A DNA stretch of 64,000 nucleotides, from contig NZ_CP115670.1 of NCBI RefSeq assembly GCF_027886475.1, forward strand, positions 1,612,001 through 1,676,000, in the 5' to 3' direction. This DNA comes from Corynebacterium sp. SCR221107 (GTDB lineage Bacteria; Actinomycetota; Actinomycetes; Mycobacteriales; Mycobacteriaceae). The notes beneath the pieces were generated by a model. That model saw only the letters and a list, made by a program, of their open reading frames with translations. It was not told where the DNA came from and made no database searches. Made by a program: the position numbers and the translations under genes. Positions 1-9,607 of this stretch are shown piece by piece (position 1 is the stretch's first letter; each line of letters opens with the position of its first letter).

Positions 1-81
1 GATCCGACTATTCGACCGACCCGAGCAGTGGGGTGTCCACGGATAGACACGTGGCCGCCTGAAGGCCGGATGGGAAAGGGA

Positions 82-1176
82 TTAGAGTTCCACGACCGAA
101 CGTAGCACCTTGCCGGTCTTCATGGTGGCGAATGCCTGTTCCACATCCCCCAAGCCCACACGCTCAGAAACGAAGTCGACCAGCGGGAACCGGCCCTGGA
201 GGGATAGATCGACATACATGGGGAAGTCGCGCTCCGGGAGGCAATCCCCATACCAGGATGACTTCAAAGAACCCCCGCGGCCGAAGAAGTCGATCGCCGG
301 AACGTCAAAGCGCGCCGAAAGGTTGGGGACGCCGACCAGCACCATGCGCCCTGCGAGATCGCGGGCATAGAAAGCTTGACGGCTGGTAGACACAATCCCC
401 ACGGCATCGATGGCCACATCGGTTCCGAATCCGCCAGTAAGCTCCCGGATCGCCTCAATGACCTCTTCCTCGCTCTTGCCAGCGCCGCAGACGGTGTGGG
501 TGGCGCCAAACTGGATGGCGGTCTCAAGCTTGTCTGGGTCGAGATCGACGGCGATAATCGTGCTTGCACCTGCGAGCTTGGCGCCGGCGACGGCAGCCAT
601 GCCGACACCACCGCAGCCAAAGACGGCCACCGACTCACCGCGCTTGACGTCGCCGGTATTGACTGCCGCACCCAAGCCAGCCATGATGCCACAGCCGAGC
701 AGACCGGCTGCGGCCGGATCGATAGTTGGATTGACCTTCGTGCACTGTCCCTCGTGGACTAGGGTCTTTTCCGCAAATGCGCCTATACCAAGCGCTGGGG
801 TCAGCTTGGTGCCGTCCTCCAAGGTCATCTTCTGCGAAGCGTTGTGGGTGTTAAAGCAGTACTGTGGTTCCCCCTTCTTGCAGGCACGACACTCACCGCA
901 CACGGCGCGCCAGTTCAGCACCACGAAGTCCCCCACCTCGACATGGGTGACGGCCTCGCCGACAGACTCCACCACGCCGGAGGCCTCGTGGCCAAGCAGG
1001 AATGGGAACTCATCGGCGATATCCCCCTCGCGATAGGCAAGGTCAGTATGACACACCCCGCAGGCTTGGATCTTGACGACCACGTCGTGGGCGCCAGGGT
1101 CAGGAATGACGATGTTAACAGCCTCAACGGGGGCGCCCTTGGTACGGGCGATGATTCCGGTTACGATTTCGCTCAT
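82..1176 (-). CDS. mscR: S-(hydroxymethyl)mycothiol dehydrogenase (zinc alcohol dehydrogenase, class III type)
   Basis: A 364-residue zinc-dependent medium-chain dehydrogenase. Members of this actinobacterial branch oxidise the mycothiol-formaldehyde adduct and reduce S-nitrosomycothiol in the cytoplasm. Visible motifs are the catalytic-zinc segment GVCHTDL, the structural-zinc cysteine cluster [15 protein letters not shown] near residues 95-110, and the NAD-binding glycine run GCGGVGM. The open frame extends 29 codons further upstream, but the ATG at 1176 (MSEIVTG) matches where the family begins, so I use it. mshC lies in the same window, which supports a mycothiol substrate. A plain alcohol dehydrogenase is the alternative; the MSH assignment rests on family resemblance. 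Confidence 0.85.
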   Translation of the reverse strand: MSEIVTGIIARTKGAPVEAVNIVIPDPGAHDVVVKIQACGVCHTDLAYREGDIADEFPFLLGHEASGVVESVGEAVTHVEVGDFVVLNWRAVCGECRACKKGEPQYCFNTHNASQKMTLEDGTKLTPALGIGAFAEKTLVHEGQCTKVNPTIDPAAAGLLGCGIMAGLGAAVNTGDVKRGESVAVFGCGGVGMAAVAGAKLAGASTIIAVDLDPDKLETAIQFGATHTVCGAGKSEEEVIEAIRELTGGFGTDVAIDAVGIVSTSRQAFYARDLAGRMVLVGVPNLSARFDVPAIDFFGRGGSLKSSWYGDCLPERDFPMYVDLSLQGRFPLVDFVSERVGLGDVEQAFATMKTGKVLRSVVEL

Positions 1177-1246
1177 ACCGGTCAGACTACAGAAAGTTTT
1201 TGTCGATGCCCACTTTTCAGAGGAGAATTCTATAAAAAGAACACTA

Positions 1247-1263
1247 TTGACAATATTGTGCAA
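1247..1263. promoter_or_regulatory. AT-rich palindrome upstream of mscR
   Basis: The sequence TTGACAATATTGTGCAA is a near-perfect dyad with a perfect core ACAATATTGT. It lies about 70-85 bp upstream of the chosen mscR start, in a short AT-rich stretch that stands out from its GC-rich surroundings. It could be an operator or part of the promoter; no regulator is known to me for this exact site. Confidence 0.35.
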
Positions 1264-1304
1264 TTCTATTCATGACGAAAAGCGGGACTTAGCTGCACAT
1301 ACGT

Positions 1305-1346
1305 ATCCCCCTTCGCCCAGCCAAAGGGGACTGAGAAAAGGGGGAT
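1305..1346 (-). terminator. Hairpin downstream of hisG
   Basis: ATCCCCCTT (1305-1313) pairs perfectly with AAGGGGGAT (1338-1346) around a 24-nt loop. It lies directly downstream of the hisG stop on the minus strand. There is no clear U-run, so termination is only probable. Confidence 0.45.
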
Positions 1347-1373
1347 GCGAATGGCGGTTTTTATGCAGAGCGA

Positions 1374-2219
1374 CTATATACGAGCGATCCGGATCTCGGA
1401 TGCCAAAATCGCCTGGGCACCAAGGGCGGCCAGCTCGTCCATGATGTGATTGGCCTTCCCGCGCGGCACCATTGCGCGCACGGCCACCCAATTCTCCCTA
1501 GCCAGAGGGGATACCGTCGGGCCAGAGATGCCGGGGGTAATCGCCTCGGCCGCCTCGAGGTTGCCGCGATCGATGTTGTAGTCGAGCATGAGGTAATTCT
1601 GCGCGTGAAGTATGCCCTCCAGACGGCGCAGGAAAACCCGCTGTTCGTCATCTACTTCGACACCCTTGCGACCAACAACAACGGCCTCAGAGTCACAGAT
1701 GACCTCGCCGAAAGGCTCCAATCCTTGCTTGCGAAGTGTGCGTCCAGTCGAAACAACGTCGGCGATAGCATCAGCCACACCGAGGCGAATAGAAATCTCA
1801 ACCGCCCCGTCGAGACGGATCACTTTTGCATCGATGCCTCGACGCTCCAGATCGGCGCGCACGAGGTTCGGGTATGACGTGGCAATACGCTTTCCCTCCA
1901 ACATGTCCACGCTCCACTGTTTATCGTTGGGAGCAGCATAGCGGAAGGTGGAGGCTCCGAACCCCAGCGGCATGACCTCGGCCACGTCGGCCTTGGAATC
2001 GGCGGCCAAGTCGCGTCCGGTGATGCCAAGGTCTAGTTGACCACCGGCGACATAGATGGCGATGTCTTTCGGGCGCAGGAAGAAGAATTCAACGTCGTTG
2101 GCCGTATCAACGACGTTGAGCTGCTTAGACTCGCCGCGGCCGGCATAGCCAGCCTCTTTCAAGATTTCTACGGCGGCCTCGGACAATGAACCCTTGTTGG
2201 GGATCGCGATTTTCAGCAT
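1374..2219 (-). CDS. hisG: ATP phosphoribosyltransferase (long form)
   Basis: Catalyses the first step of histidine biosynthesis, condensing ATP with PRPP. The 281-residue length fits the long HisG form, which carries a C-terminal regulatory domain and is feedback-inhibited by histidine. The N-terminus [14 protein letters not shown] and the PRPP-loop region [16 protein letters not shown] near residues 150-165 are typical. It follows hisE by 39 nt on the same strand, so the two probably form an operon with the HAD phosphatase upstream. Confidence 0.96.
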   Translation of the reverse strand: MLKIAIPNKGSLSEAAVEILKEAGYAGRGESKQLNVVDTANDVEFFFLRPKDIAIYVAGGQLDLGITGRDLAADSKADVAEVMPLGFGASTFRYAAPNDKQWSVDMLEGKRIATSYPNLVRADLERRGIDAKVIRLDGAVEISIRLGVADAIADVVSTGRTLRKQGLEPFGEVICDSEAVVVGRKGVEVDDEQRVFLRRLEGILHAQNYLMLDYNIDRGNLEAAEAITPGISGPTVSPLARENWVAVRAMVPRGKANHIMDELAALGAQAILASEIRIARI

Positions 2220-2258
2220 GAGTGTGGCAAAAACCTTAGTTTATGAGGGGCGAGAGTT

Positions 2259-2522
2259 CTAGAGGTACTTGTAGATATCTTCCGGGGTCAGCCCGCGCTT
2301 GAGCATGATGACCTGGCACCAGTACATGAGCTGGGAGATCTCCTCAGCGAGCTCCTCTTCGGACTGATACTCCGCGGCCAGCCACACCTCGCCGGCCTCT
2401 TCGATGACCTTCTTGCCCAAGGTATGCAGCCCGGAGTCCAAAGCTTTCACGGTGCCAGAGCCCTCAGGACGGGTCTCGGCGCGCTCACGGAGTTCTTCAA
2501 ACAGGCTGTCAAAATTCTTCAC
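2259..2522 (-). CDS. hisE: Phosphoribosyl-ATP pyrophosphatase
   Basis: An 87-residue all-alpha MazG-like hydrolase converting PR-ATP to PR-AMP, the second step of histidine biosynthesis. The sequence around [27 protein letters not shown] contains the metal-binding acidic residues of the family. It is a stand-alone HisE, as usual in actinobacteria, lying immediately before hisG on the same strand. Confidence 0.96.
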   Translation of the reverse strand: MKNFDSLFEELRERAETRPEGSGTVKALDSGLHTLGKKVIEEAGEVWLAAEYQSEEELAEEISQLMYWCQVIMLKRGLTPEDIYKYL

Positions 2523-2550
2523 GGAAAATAGTATGGCACACCAGCCATGA

Positions 2551-3234
2551 CTAGGCGCTGATGACCTCGTACCAATCGCGCAGCTTCTGCGCGCTCACCC
2601 CCGTAAATTCGACGCCACCGTGCAGTTTACGCATGGGATATACCCCGTCAGGCAGCTTGAGGGTCGACGATTCAGGAAGCCCGATGACCCGACATCCGGC
2701 GGCGACGGCGCCTCGCATACCAGCTGCGGAATCTTCAAATACCAGGCACTTGCTTGGATCGACGCCGATCACCTCGGCGGCCTTGAGGTACATGTCAGGA
2801 GCCGGCTTAGGAGTCTCCACCTCGTCGCCGCACACGGTGGTGGCAAACAACTGCTCACCGATGACTTCAAAAGGTGCTTGGGCAACGAGTCGTTCAGTGT
2901 TGGTGGCGATAGCCATCGGCACCACCTCGGTGTGCAGCTCGGTCAACAACTCGCGCACGCCAGCGCGTAGCACCAGCTTTTCTCGCATGAGCGCAATGAC
3001 GCGGGTGTACAGAAAATCGCGCCAATAGTTGCGATCCAAGGTGGCTGGATCGTGCCCACCGTTGCGGGCTGCCAGCTCGAAGGTGAAGTCGAAGTTGGTG
3101 CCAACTGTGGTAGCCCGTTGTTCCACGGTGAAGCGCTTGCCCAGATGCTCGCTCATCGCGTAGGTGGCTTCGCCCCACAGCGGTTCGGAATCAACGAGGG
3201 TTCCATCCATGTCCCAAATAATGGCATCAAACAT
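2551..3234 (-). CDS. HAD-superfamily hydrolase (beta-phosphoglucomutase/phosphatase-like)
   Basis: A 227-residue cytoplasmic HAD phosphatase. Motif I is [11 protein letters not shown] at the N-terminus, motif II is the TNT segment, motif III is the lysine in [10 protein letters not shown], and motif IV is [12 protein letters not shown]. The frame is open for another 88 codons upstream, but that stretch is not HAD-like, and the ATG at 3234 places motif I at the usual distance. The hisG-hisE-HAD-metH order is shared with other corynebacteria. Its substrate cannot be told from sequence; a histidinol-phosphate role is possible but unsupported. Confidence 0.88.
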   Translation of the reverse strand: MFDAIIWDMDGTLVDSEPLWGEATYAMSEHLGKRFTVEQRATTVGTNFDFTFELAARNGGHDPATLDRNYWRDFLYTRVIALMREKLVLRAGVRELLTELHTEVVPMAIATNTERLVAQAPFEVIGEQLFATTVCGDEVETPKPAPDMYLKAAEVIGVDPSKCLVFEDSAAGMRGAVAAGCRVIGLPESSTLKLPDGVYPMRKLHGGVEFTGVSAQKLRDWYEVISA

Positions 3235-3475
3235 GCCACCTACCTTAGCGCCACGTGCGCCGAACCCATCTCCATGGCGTCGACTCCGCGTTGCAGCCTG
3301 GCGATGCTTGATCACCCGAGTGCCTTGTGCGCTAAGCCCTACAGCGCTGCCAAGGGTGCGATCGCTTAAGCAGATACGGTGAAAACGGTTGTTGGGCCAG
3401 ACAAGCAGTAAAGAGATTGCTATTCCCGACCAGACGGTTTCGGCCCGCCCACCTGGCCTTGTGTGCACCGTTTGG

Positions 3476-5386
3476 CTAGTGGTGGGCTGCATCGTCAAAA
3501 TCGGACAGAGACTTGTTCGTCATACCCACCCGTGCCGCGTTCGAGATGGCCAATACATCGATGAGTTCTTGTGCGATTGCTCCCATGAGTGGAGTAAATA
3601 GGCCAAAGACAGCCAAGATCATGCCAAGAATAGACAGCCCCATGCCGCCGATGACGCTTTGTAGGGCAATCCGCCGCATACGGCTGCCAATGTGGAGCAG
3701 GTCGTCGAGGCGTTCAAGGGAGGAGTCTAAAACCACGGCATCGGCAGCTTCGCTGGTGACATCGGAGGTCGCGCCAAAGGCGATGCCGGCAGAGGCGGCG
3801 GTCATCGCCGGGGCATCATTGATGCCATCGCCGAGGAATAGAGTGGGACCGAGCGTGGTCTTTTCCCGAACGATCGCCAGCTTGGCCTCCGGGCTCATGC
3901 CCCCATGCACTTCGGTGATGCCTACTTGCTCAGCAAGGTGACGCACCTCGGCTTCCCGGTCGCCGGACAGAATCATCATCTCTTCAACTCCATGCTTGCT
4001 GGGCAGATGCTCGATAAAGCTGGCTGCAGACAGCCGTGGCTCATCACGAAACTGAAGGGTCGCGGCGTAGCGGCCGTCGATGAGCACGACCGATTCCATG
4101 CCGGTTGCACCGGGCGGAAGCAACGCGGTCGAAGAAGGGTCGATTTTCTCGCAACCGACCCGGTTGGTGATATGGATTTCGCGCCCGGCCACCGTGGCGG
4201 ACAGGCCTTGGCCTGGATGTTCAGATATGGAGTCTGTTTCCGGAATGGCTAGCTTGAGTCTTTCAGCCTCGCGAACAATCGCCTGCGCCAGCGGGTGCTT
4301 GGAATACTTCTCAACCGCAGCGCATAAGGTCACCACTTCGTCAGCGTCTCTACCCGGTGCCGTGAAGACATTGGTCACCGATGGACGCCCATATGTCAAG
4401 GTTCCAGTCTTGTCAAACATGACGATCTTGACACGTCCAACGTCTTCGAGCATGGCCGGGTTCTTGACGATGATTCCGCGCTTGGCCGACAAAGAAATCG
4501 CGCCAATGATGGCAACAGGTACGCCAATGAGCAATGGGCAAGGCGTTGCGATGACCAACACCGCCAGAAAGCGCGAGGGATCGCCCGACATAAGCCAGCC
4601 AATTGTCGCCAGCGCGAGAGCAATCACCGTATACCACGCACCGAGCCGGTCGGCCATACGCCGCATCGGCGGGCGGTTATTCTCAGCCTCCTTAAGCACA
4701 CCGACGATCTTGGCGTAACGCGAATCCTGTGCCGCCGCGGTGGCCTCGATGACCAGCGCCACCTCTCCATTGATGGCACCAGAAATCACCGCCGAGCCCT
4801 GAGATTTGGGCACCACGTACGGCTCACCGGTCAAGTAAGACTCGTCCATGGCACCGCGGCCTTCCATCACCTCGCCATCGACCGGGCACAGTTCATGCGG
4901 TAAAACGACCACCCGATCACCCACGAGAACCTGATCGGCGTGTACATCATCCGTGCCCGAACTCAAGGATTCTCCCCTGAGCCGGTGCGCCACGGTCGGA
5001 CTGCGCTTGGCCAAGGCGTCGAGGGTGGCGGAGGCACGTTTACTGGCGGCATCCTCGAGAGCCTCACCTCCGGAGAGCATGAGCACAATGATGGCGGCAA
5101 CAAGCCACTCACCCATCGCCACCGCGGCGATAATCGACATTGCCGCAAGCAAGTCCGCACCGCCGCGCGCCTTGATTGCTCCTTTGATCACATCGATGGT
5201 CAACGGCACGCCACCGATGACAACCATGACCACCAGTGGCCAGTTGCCCGACCAAGACTGAAAGTCAAACCCAAAGCGCAGCACCACATGGATGCAGATG
5301 GCAAGCAGCGTGGCGGTGGCGATCATTCCTTCGGAAGAAGTGAGAAACTCCCGCACACCCCGTGAGGAATTGTTCGTGGCGTTCAT
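3476..5386 (-). CDS. P1B-type heavy-metal-transporting ATPase with TPCP membrane motif
   Basis: A 636-residue P-type metal efflux ATPase. It has the phosphorylation motif DKTGTLT (about residue 325), the TGEP actuator loop, SKHPLAQAI (HP motif) and GDGINDAPA. The metal-site motif in the membrane is TPCPLLIGVP rather than CPC or SPC, which resembles the P1B-5 group whose characterised member exports nickel and iron. There is no N-terminal HMA metal-binding domain: the protein starts almost directly with membrane segments. No ArsR/CmtR regulator is adjacent. Its 3' end overlaps the open frame upstream of the HAD gene but not the chosen HAD start. Confidence 0.85.
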   Translation of the reverse strand: MNATNNSSRGVREFLTSSEGMIATATLLAICIHVVLRFGFDFQSWSGNWPLVVMVVIGGVPLTIDVIKGAIKARGGADLLAAMSIIAAVAMGEWLVAAIIVLMLSGGEALEDAASKRASATLDALAKRSPTVAHRLRGESLSSGTDDVHADQVLVGDRVVVLPHELCPVDGEVMEGRGAMDESYLTGEPYVVPKSQGSAVISGAINGEVALVIEATAAAQDSRYAKIVGVLKEAENNRPPMRRMADRLGAWYTVIALALATIGWLMSGDPSRFLAVLVIATPCPLLIGVPVAIIGAISLSAKRGIIVKNPAMLEDVGRVKIVMFDKTGTLTYGRPSVTNVFTAPGRDADEVVTLCAAVEKYSKHPLAQAIVREAERLKLAIPETDSISEHPGQGLSATVAGREIHITNRVGCEKIDPSSTALLPPGATGMESVVLIDGRYAATLQFRDEPRLSAASFIEHLPSKHGVEEMMILSGDREAEVRHLAEQVGITEVHGGMSPEAKLAIVREKTTLGPTLFLGDGINDAPAMTAASAGIAFGATSDVTSEAADAVVLDSSLERLDDLLHIGSRMRRIALQSVIGGMGLSILGMILAVFGLFTPLMGAIAQELIDVLAISNAARVGMTNKSLSDFDDAAHH

Positions 5387-5428
5387 GCCTTCAATTGTGG
5401 CTCATTTCCACTAGGAAATCACCGATGC

Positions 5429-5487
5429 TTAGGCTATATTTCCCAAGGTGAGATAGAGTACCGACACCATATTCAAGCACAGCCTAA
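5429..5487. promoter_or_regulatory. Paired TTAGGCT / AGCCTAA half-sites before the metal ATPase
   Basis: TTAGGCT (5429-5435) and AGCCTAA (5481-5487) form an inverted pair upstream of the metal ATPase; the first overlaps a -10-like TATAGC. Each resembles half of a DtxR box (TTAGGTTAGCCTAACCTAA), but neither is a full 19-bp site. Iron-type regulation is a suggestion only. Confidence 0.3.
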
Positions 5488-5601
5488 CCAAATTTTGATT
5501 CGCTTAGTGAAAATAAGAGGGAAGCTATCTTTTATGAATCGAAGCGGGTCTGTCCGATGTCACGATTGCCTGTGTCAGCGTCACAGCAAGGATGGAAAGT
5601 T

Positions 5602-5614
5602 GCTTGCCGACGCC
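5602..5614 (+). repeat. Recurrent word GCTTGCCGACGCC (single copy)
   Basis: Intergenic copy of the 13-bp form of the dispersed GCTTKCCGACG word. A shorter GCTTGCCG recurs at 5629-5636. No inverted partner is seen nearby. Confidence 0.7.
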
Positions 5615-5721
5615 ACCAGCGCGCCACCGCTTGCCGTTTCTTTGTCCCTTCCGATTGCATCTGAGCACGAGAAAAGGGACCGACCGTTTCACAATCGATC
5701 CCTCCATCCGCAGCTTAAAAG

Positions 5722-8700
5722 CTAGACGTTAAAGTACTTCGCCTCCGGGTGGTAGAGCACGAAGGCATCTGTGGACTGCTCCGGGTGCAGCTGGTACTCC
5801 TCGGACAGGGTCACGCCGATGCGCTCGGAGTCAAGGAGCTTGACCAACGTTGCACGATCCTCGAGGTTCGGGCAGGAGCCATAACCAAATGAGTAGCGAG
5901 CACCGCGATAGTCCAAGTCAAAGAACTTGGACACATCGTGAGAATCCTCATCTCCGGCATGGTTTCCGTCGGAAAGCGCAAGCTCAGCGCGGACACGCGC
6001 GTGCCAGTATTCGGCAAGCGCCTCTGTAAGCTGGACGCCGACCCCGTGCACCTCCAGATAGTCACGGTAGTTATTATCGGCGAAAAGCACGTTCGCGAAA
6101 TCGGCGATGGGCTGCCCCATCGTGACCAGCTGCATGGGGAAAACATCGACCGTGCCGGTCTTTTCGGCCAATTCCCGGGAACGGATAAAGTCCGCGATGC
6201 ACAAGAACTTTCCGCGCTGCTGGCGCGGGAAATGGATCCGCGCAATCTCGTTTGCTTCTGGGCGTGGCTCCTCGAGCAGGATAACGTCATCGCCCTCAGA
6301 TACCGCCGGGAAGTAGCCGTAGACGACCGCAGCGTGATCGAGAATCCCCTCGGACTTGAGCCTATCGATCCAATAGCGAAGGCGCGGGCGACCGTCGGTT
6401 TCGACGAGCTCCTCATAGGAAGGACCCTCCCCGCCGCGGGCGGACTTCAGCCCCCAGCGCCCCATGAACAACGCGCGCTCATCCAGCAGCGGGAGGTACT
6501 CATTCAAGTTCAAACCCTTGACAATGCGGGTTCCCCAGAATGGCGGTGTGGCTACTGGAACATCCTCGGCAACCGCGGAGCGGGCCGGAACCTCTACCGG
6601 CTCGGCGGCGGCCTTGCGCTCAGCAGCGATGCGCTTGGAGCGCTCGCGACGAGCTTTACGCTCCTGCTTCTTCTTCTCCAGCTCGATCGCTTCCGGCGAA
6701 AGGGGATCCAAGCCCTCGCCGCGGGCGGCGGCCATGAACTCGTTCATCAGCCGCAGGGACTCAAAGGCGTCCTTGGCGTAGTGAACTTCACCGTCGTAGA
6801 CCTCGGTGAGGTCATCTTCGACATAGGCACGCGTGAGCGCCGCACCACCGAGGATGACTGGGTATCCGGAGTCACCGGAGGCGTTCATCTCCTGAAGATT
6901 TTCCTTCATGATGACCGTCGACTTCACCAGCAGGCCCGACATGCCGATCGCATCGGCGTTGTTTTCTTTCGCCGCCTCCAGGATGTTCGAGATCGGCTGC
7001 TTGATGCCGATATTGACCACGTTAAAACCGTTGTTGGACAAGATAATGTCCACGAGGTTTTTGCCGATATCGTGGACGTCACCCTTGACGGTGGCGATGA
7101 CGATGGTTCCCTTTCCGCCGGAATCGTCGGAAGCCTCCATGAACTGCTCAAGATAGGCCACGGCCTGCTTCATGGTCTCGGCGGACTGCAGCACGAAAGG
7201 CAGCTGCATCTGGCCGGAACCAAACAAGTCGCCGACGGTCTTCATACCGTTGAGCAGGTCGTCGTTGACGATGTCTAGCGGGGACTTCTGCCTCATGGCC
7301 TCGTCAAGGTCGTCCTCGAGCCCATTCTTCTCGCCGTCGATGACGCGCTGAGCGATGCGATCGAACAAAGGCATCGCGGCCAGCGCCTCTGCGCGGGCGT
7401 CCTTGGCCGATGCCGCGGACACGCCCTCGAACAGGGCCATGAAGGTCTGCAACGGATCATAGTCGTCGGTGCGCCGGTCGTAGACCATATCGAGGGCGAC
7501 CTTGCGCTGCTCCTCCTCGATCCGATTCATCGGAAGGATTTTGGAGCTGTGCGCGATCGCGGAATCCAGCCCGGCCTCGATGCATTCGTTGAGGAAAACT
7601 GAGTTGAGCACCTGGCGGGCAGCAGGGTTGAGGCCAAAGGAGATGTTCGACAAGCCGAGCGTGGTGTGCACGCGGGGGTGACGCGCCTTGATCTCGCGGA
7701 TCGCATTGATGGTCTCAATGCCGTCGCGCCGGGTCTCCTCCTGGCCGGTAGAGATCGGGAAGGTCAAGGTGTCAACGATGATGTCAGACTCGTCGAGACC
7801 CCAGTTCTGCGTGATATCGGTGATGAGTCGCTCGGCGATCTCGACCTTCTTCTCCGCGGTGCGGGCCTGGCCCTCCTCGTCGATAGTAAGCGCGACCACG
7901 GCCGCCCCGTGGCGCTTGACTAGGCGCATGATGCGCTGATAGCGGGAATCGGGGCCGTCGCCGTCCTCGAAGTTAACGGAGTTGACCGCGCAGCGTCCGC
8001 CCAGGTGCTCGAGTCCGACCTGGATGACGTCCGGCTCAGTGGAGTCGATCATGATCGGCAACGTGGAGCTGGTAGCCAGCAGGGAGGCAAGCTTCCCCAT
8101 ATCCTCACGGCCATCTCGACCGACATAGTCCACGCAGAGGTCGAGCATGTGGGCACCATCGCGGGTCTGCTGCTTGGCGATCTCCACACAGGTGTCCCAG
8201 TCACCCGCGAGCATCGCCTCGCGGAAGGCCTTGGACCCGTTGGCGTTGGTGCGCTCACCGATCATGGTGATGCCCGTGTCCTGGGCGAGGTTCACCGAGG
8301 TGTATAGAGAGGACACGGCATCGTCCTCGGCGGGGTGGCGCGGTGCCTGCACGGCGGCAGGTTCGGTGTCGCTACCAACAACCGCATCCCGAACGGCGGA
8401 GATGTGTGCCGGGGTGGTGCCGCAGCAGCCACCGACCATGGACAGGCCGTAGTCCTGCACGAATCCGCGCAGCGCCACGCCCAGCTCCGCGGCCGACAGC
8501 GGGTACTCGGCGCCATTCTTGCCCAGCACCGGAAGGCCAGCGTTCGGCATGACCGAAACCGGGATCTGCGCATTCTGGGACAGGTAGCGCAGGTGCTCGC
8601 TCATCTCCTCAGGGCCGGTGGCGCAGTTCAGGCCGATCATATCCACCCCTAGGTGTTCGATGGCGGTCAGCGCAGCGCCGATCTCGGAGCCTAACAGCAT

Positions 8701-9321
8701 GGTTCCGGTGGTCTCCACGGTCACGTGGCACACCAGAGGCAGGCGAACGCCAAGCTGCTCGAAGGCTTCCTGACAGCCGTGCACGGCGGCCTTGACCTGC
8801 AGCAGGTCCTGAGCGGTTTCGATGAGGATGGCATCCGCCCCACCCTCGACCATGCCTAGGGCAGCCTGGGTGTAGTACTTCTTCAGGTCCGTGTAGGGGG
8901 CATGCCCCAACGAGGGAAGTTTGGTCCCCGGCCCCATCGAGCCGAGCACAAACCGACGCATGCCATCGCGGCCAGGACCCATCTCATCGGCAACCTCTCG
9001 GGCGATCTTGACACCCTTGTAGGCCAGTTCCCGGCAGCGATCGGCGATCCCATAGTCGGCGAGGTTCGGAAGATTGCAACCGAAAGTGTTCGTCTCCACG
9101 AGATCGGCGCCGGCCTCAAAATAGGCACGGTGAATAGAGGCGACGACGTCTGGGCGGGTGTCGTTGAGGATCTCGTTGCAACCCTCAAGTCCCAGGAAGT
9201 CCTTGTCTACGTCCAAGTCGAAGCCCTGAAGCTGCGTGCCCATGGCGCCGTCGCCGATGAGAACGCGAGCCTTCATCGCGTCGAGGAATGCGGATTTGAA
9301 ATCAACAGTTGCGGTAGTCAT
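5722..9321 (-). CDS. metH: Cobalamin-dependent methionine synthase
   Basis: A full-length 1199-residue enzyme transferring the methyl group of 5-methyl-THF via methylcobalamin to homocysteine. Domain order: homocysteine-binding domain (about 1-330, zinc ligands in VGGCCGTTP), pterin-binding domain (about 345-620), cobalamin cap and Rossmann domain with DVHDIGKN near residue 750, a linker rich in K/R/E/A, then the C-terminal reactivation domain (about 960-1199). The start ATG at 9321 puts the first domain at its usual place. The window also carries a B12-dependent mutase, so the organism must make or import cobalamin. Transcription appears to start only a short way upstream; no cobalamin riboswitch is visible. 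Confidence 0.97.
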   Translation of the reverse strand: MTTATVDFKSAFLDAMKARVLIGDGAMGTQLQGFDLDVDKDFLGLEGCNEILNDTRPDVVASIHRAYFEAGADLVETNTFGCNLPNLADYGIADRCRELAYKGVKIAREVADEMGPGRDGMRRFVLGSMGPGTKLPSLGHAPYTDLKKYYTQAALGMVEGGADAILIETAQDLLQVKAAVHGCQEAFEQLGVRLPLVCHVTVETTGTMLLGSEIGAALTAIEHLGVDMIGLNCATGPEEMSEHLRYLSQNAQIPVSVMPNAGLPVLGKNGAEYPLSAAELGVALRGFVQDYGLSMVGGCCGTTPAHISAVRDAVVGSDTEPAAVQAPRHPAEDDAVSSLYTSVNLAQDTGITMIGERTNANGSKAFREAMLAGDWDTCVEIAKQQTRDGAHMLDLCVDYVGRDGREDMGKLASLLATSSTLPIMIDSTEPDVIQVGLEHLGGRCAVNSVNFEDGDGPDSRYQRIMRLVKRHGAAVVALTIDEEGQARTAEKKVEIAERLITDITQNWGLDESDIIVDTLTFPISTGQEETRRDGIETINAIREIKARHPRVHTTLGLSNISFGLNPAARQVLNSVFLNECIEAGLDSAIAHSSKILPMNRIEEEQRKVALDMVYDRRTDDYDPLQTFMALFEGVSAASAKDARAEALAAMPLFDRIAQRVIDGEKNGLEDDLDEAMRQKSPLDIVNDDLLNGMKTVGDLFGSGQMQLPFVLQSAETMKQAVAYLEQFMEASDDSGGKGTIVIATVKGDVHDIGKNLVDIILSNNGFNVVNIGIKQPISNILEAAKENNADAIGMSGLLVKSTVIMKENLQEMNASGDSGYPVILGGAALTRAYVEDDLTEVYDGEVHYAKDAFESLRLMNEFMAAARGEGLDPLSPEAIELEKKKQERKARRERSKRIAAERKAAAEPVEVPARSAVAEDVPVATPPFWGTRIVKGLNLNEYLPLLDERALFMGRWGLKSARGGEGPSYEELVETDGRPRLRYWIDRLKSEGILDHAAVVYGYFPAVSEGDDVILLEEPRPEANEIARIHFPRQQRGKFLCIADFIRSRELAEKTGTVDVFPMQLVTMGQPIADFANVLFADNNYRDYLEVHGVGVQLTEALAEYWHARVRAELALSDGNHAGDEDSHDVSKFFDLDYRGARYSFGYGSCPNLEDRATLVKLLDSERIGVTLSEEYQLHPEQSTDAFVLYHPEAKYFNV

Positions 9322-9607
9322 CGACTAGACAGCTTAGTATGTCTGTCAATGCTGGCCGAACTGACCCTCACACCATGAATAAAAAGGTCCCCCCTTTTGC
9401 CTTCTGACTCGGTGCCGACTTTGCCGTCACACACCCGCGAGCCGCGCTTGCGCTGCAAACCTTTGACTCAGCTGGTACTGATAAAAAATACGTGCCCGTC
9501 ACCCGCAAACTATAGGCGCAACGCAACATGCATAATACTTTCACCACTTCCCTCTTTCGTCGAGCCTTCCACCCACGCCCACACCGCACAGCACCCATCA
9601 TCAGCGA

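Larger units (their letters stand above)
5387..5721. other. Intergenic region metH - P-type ATPase
   Basis: This 335-bp gap carries no credible gene. It contains the ATPase promoter with a possible -10 (TATAGC on the minus strand) overlapping TTAGGCT at 5429-5435, a convergent AGCCTAA at 5481-5487, and one copy of the recurrent GCTTGCCGACGCC word at 5602-5614. A possible weak metH terminator stem (gtccctt/aagggac) lies around 5645-5680. Confidence 0.5.

Noticed and set aside
5429..5487. Full DtxR boxes before the metal ATPase
   Set aside because: Only half-site matches occur; the best 19-mer alignment leaves about seven mismatches, so iron control is not claimed.
9327..9344. McbR operator upstream of metH
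   Set aside because: AGACA/TGTCT are present, but the spacing is wrong for the TAGAC-N6-GTCTA site.
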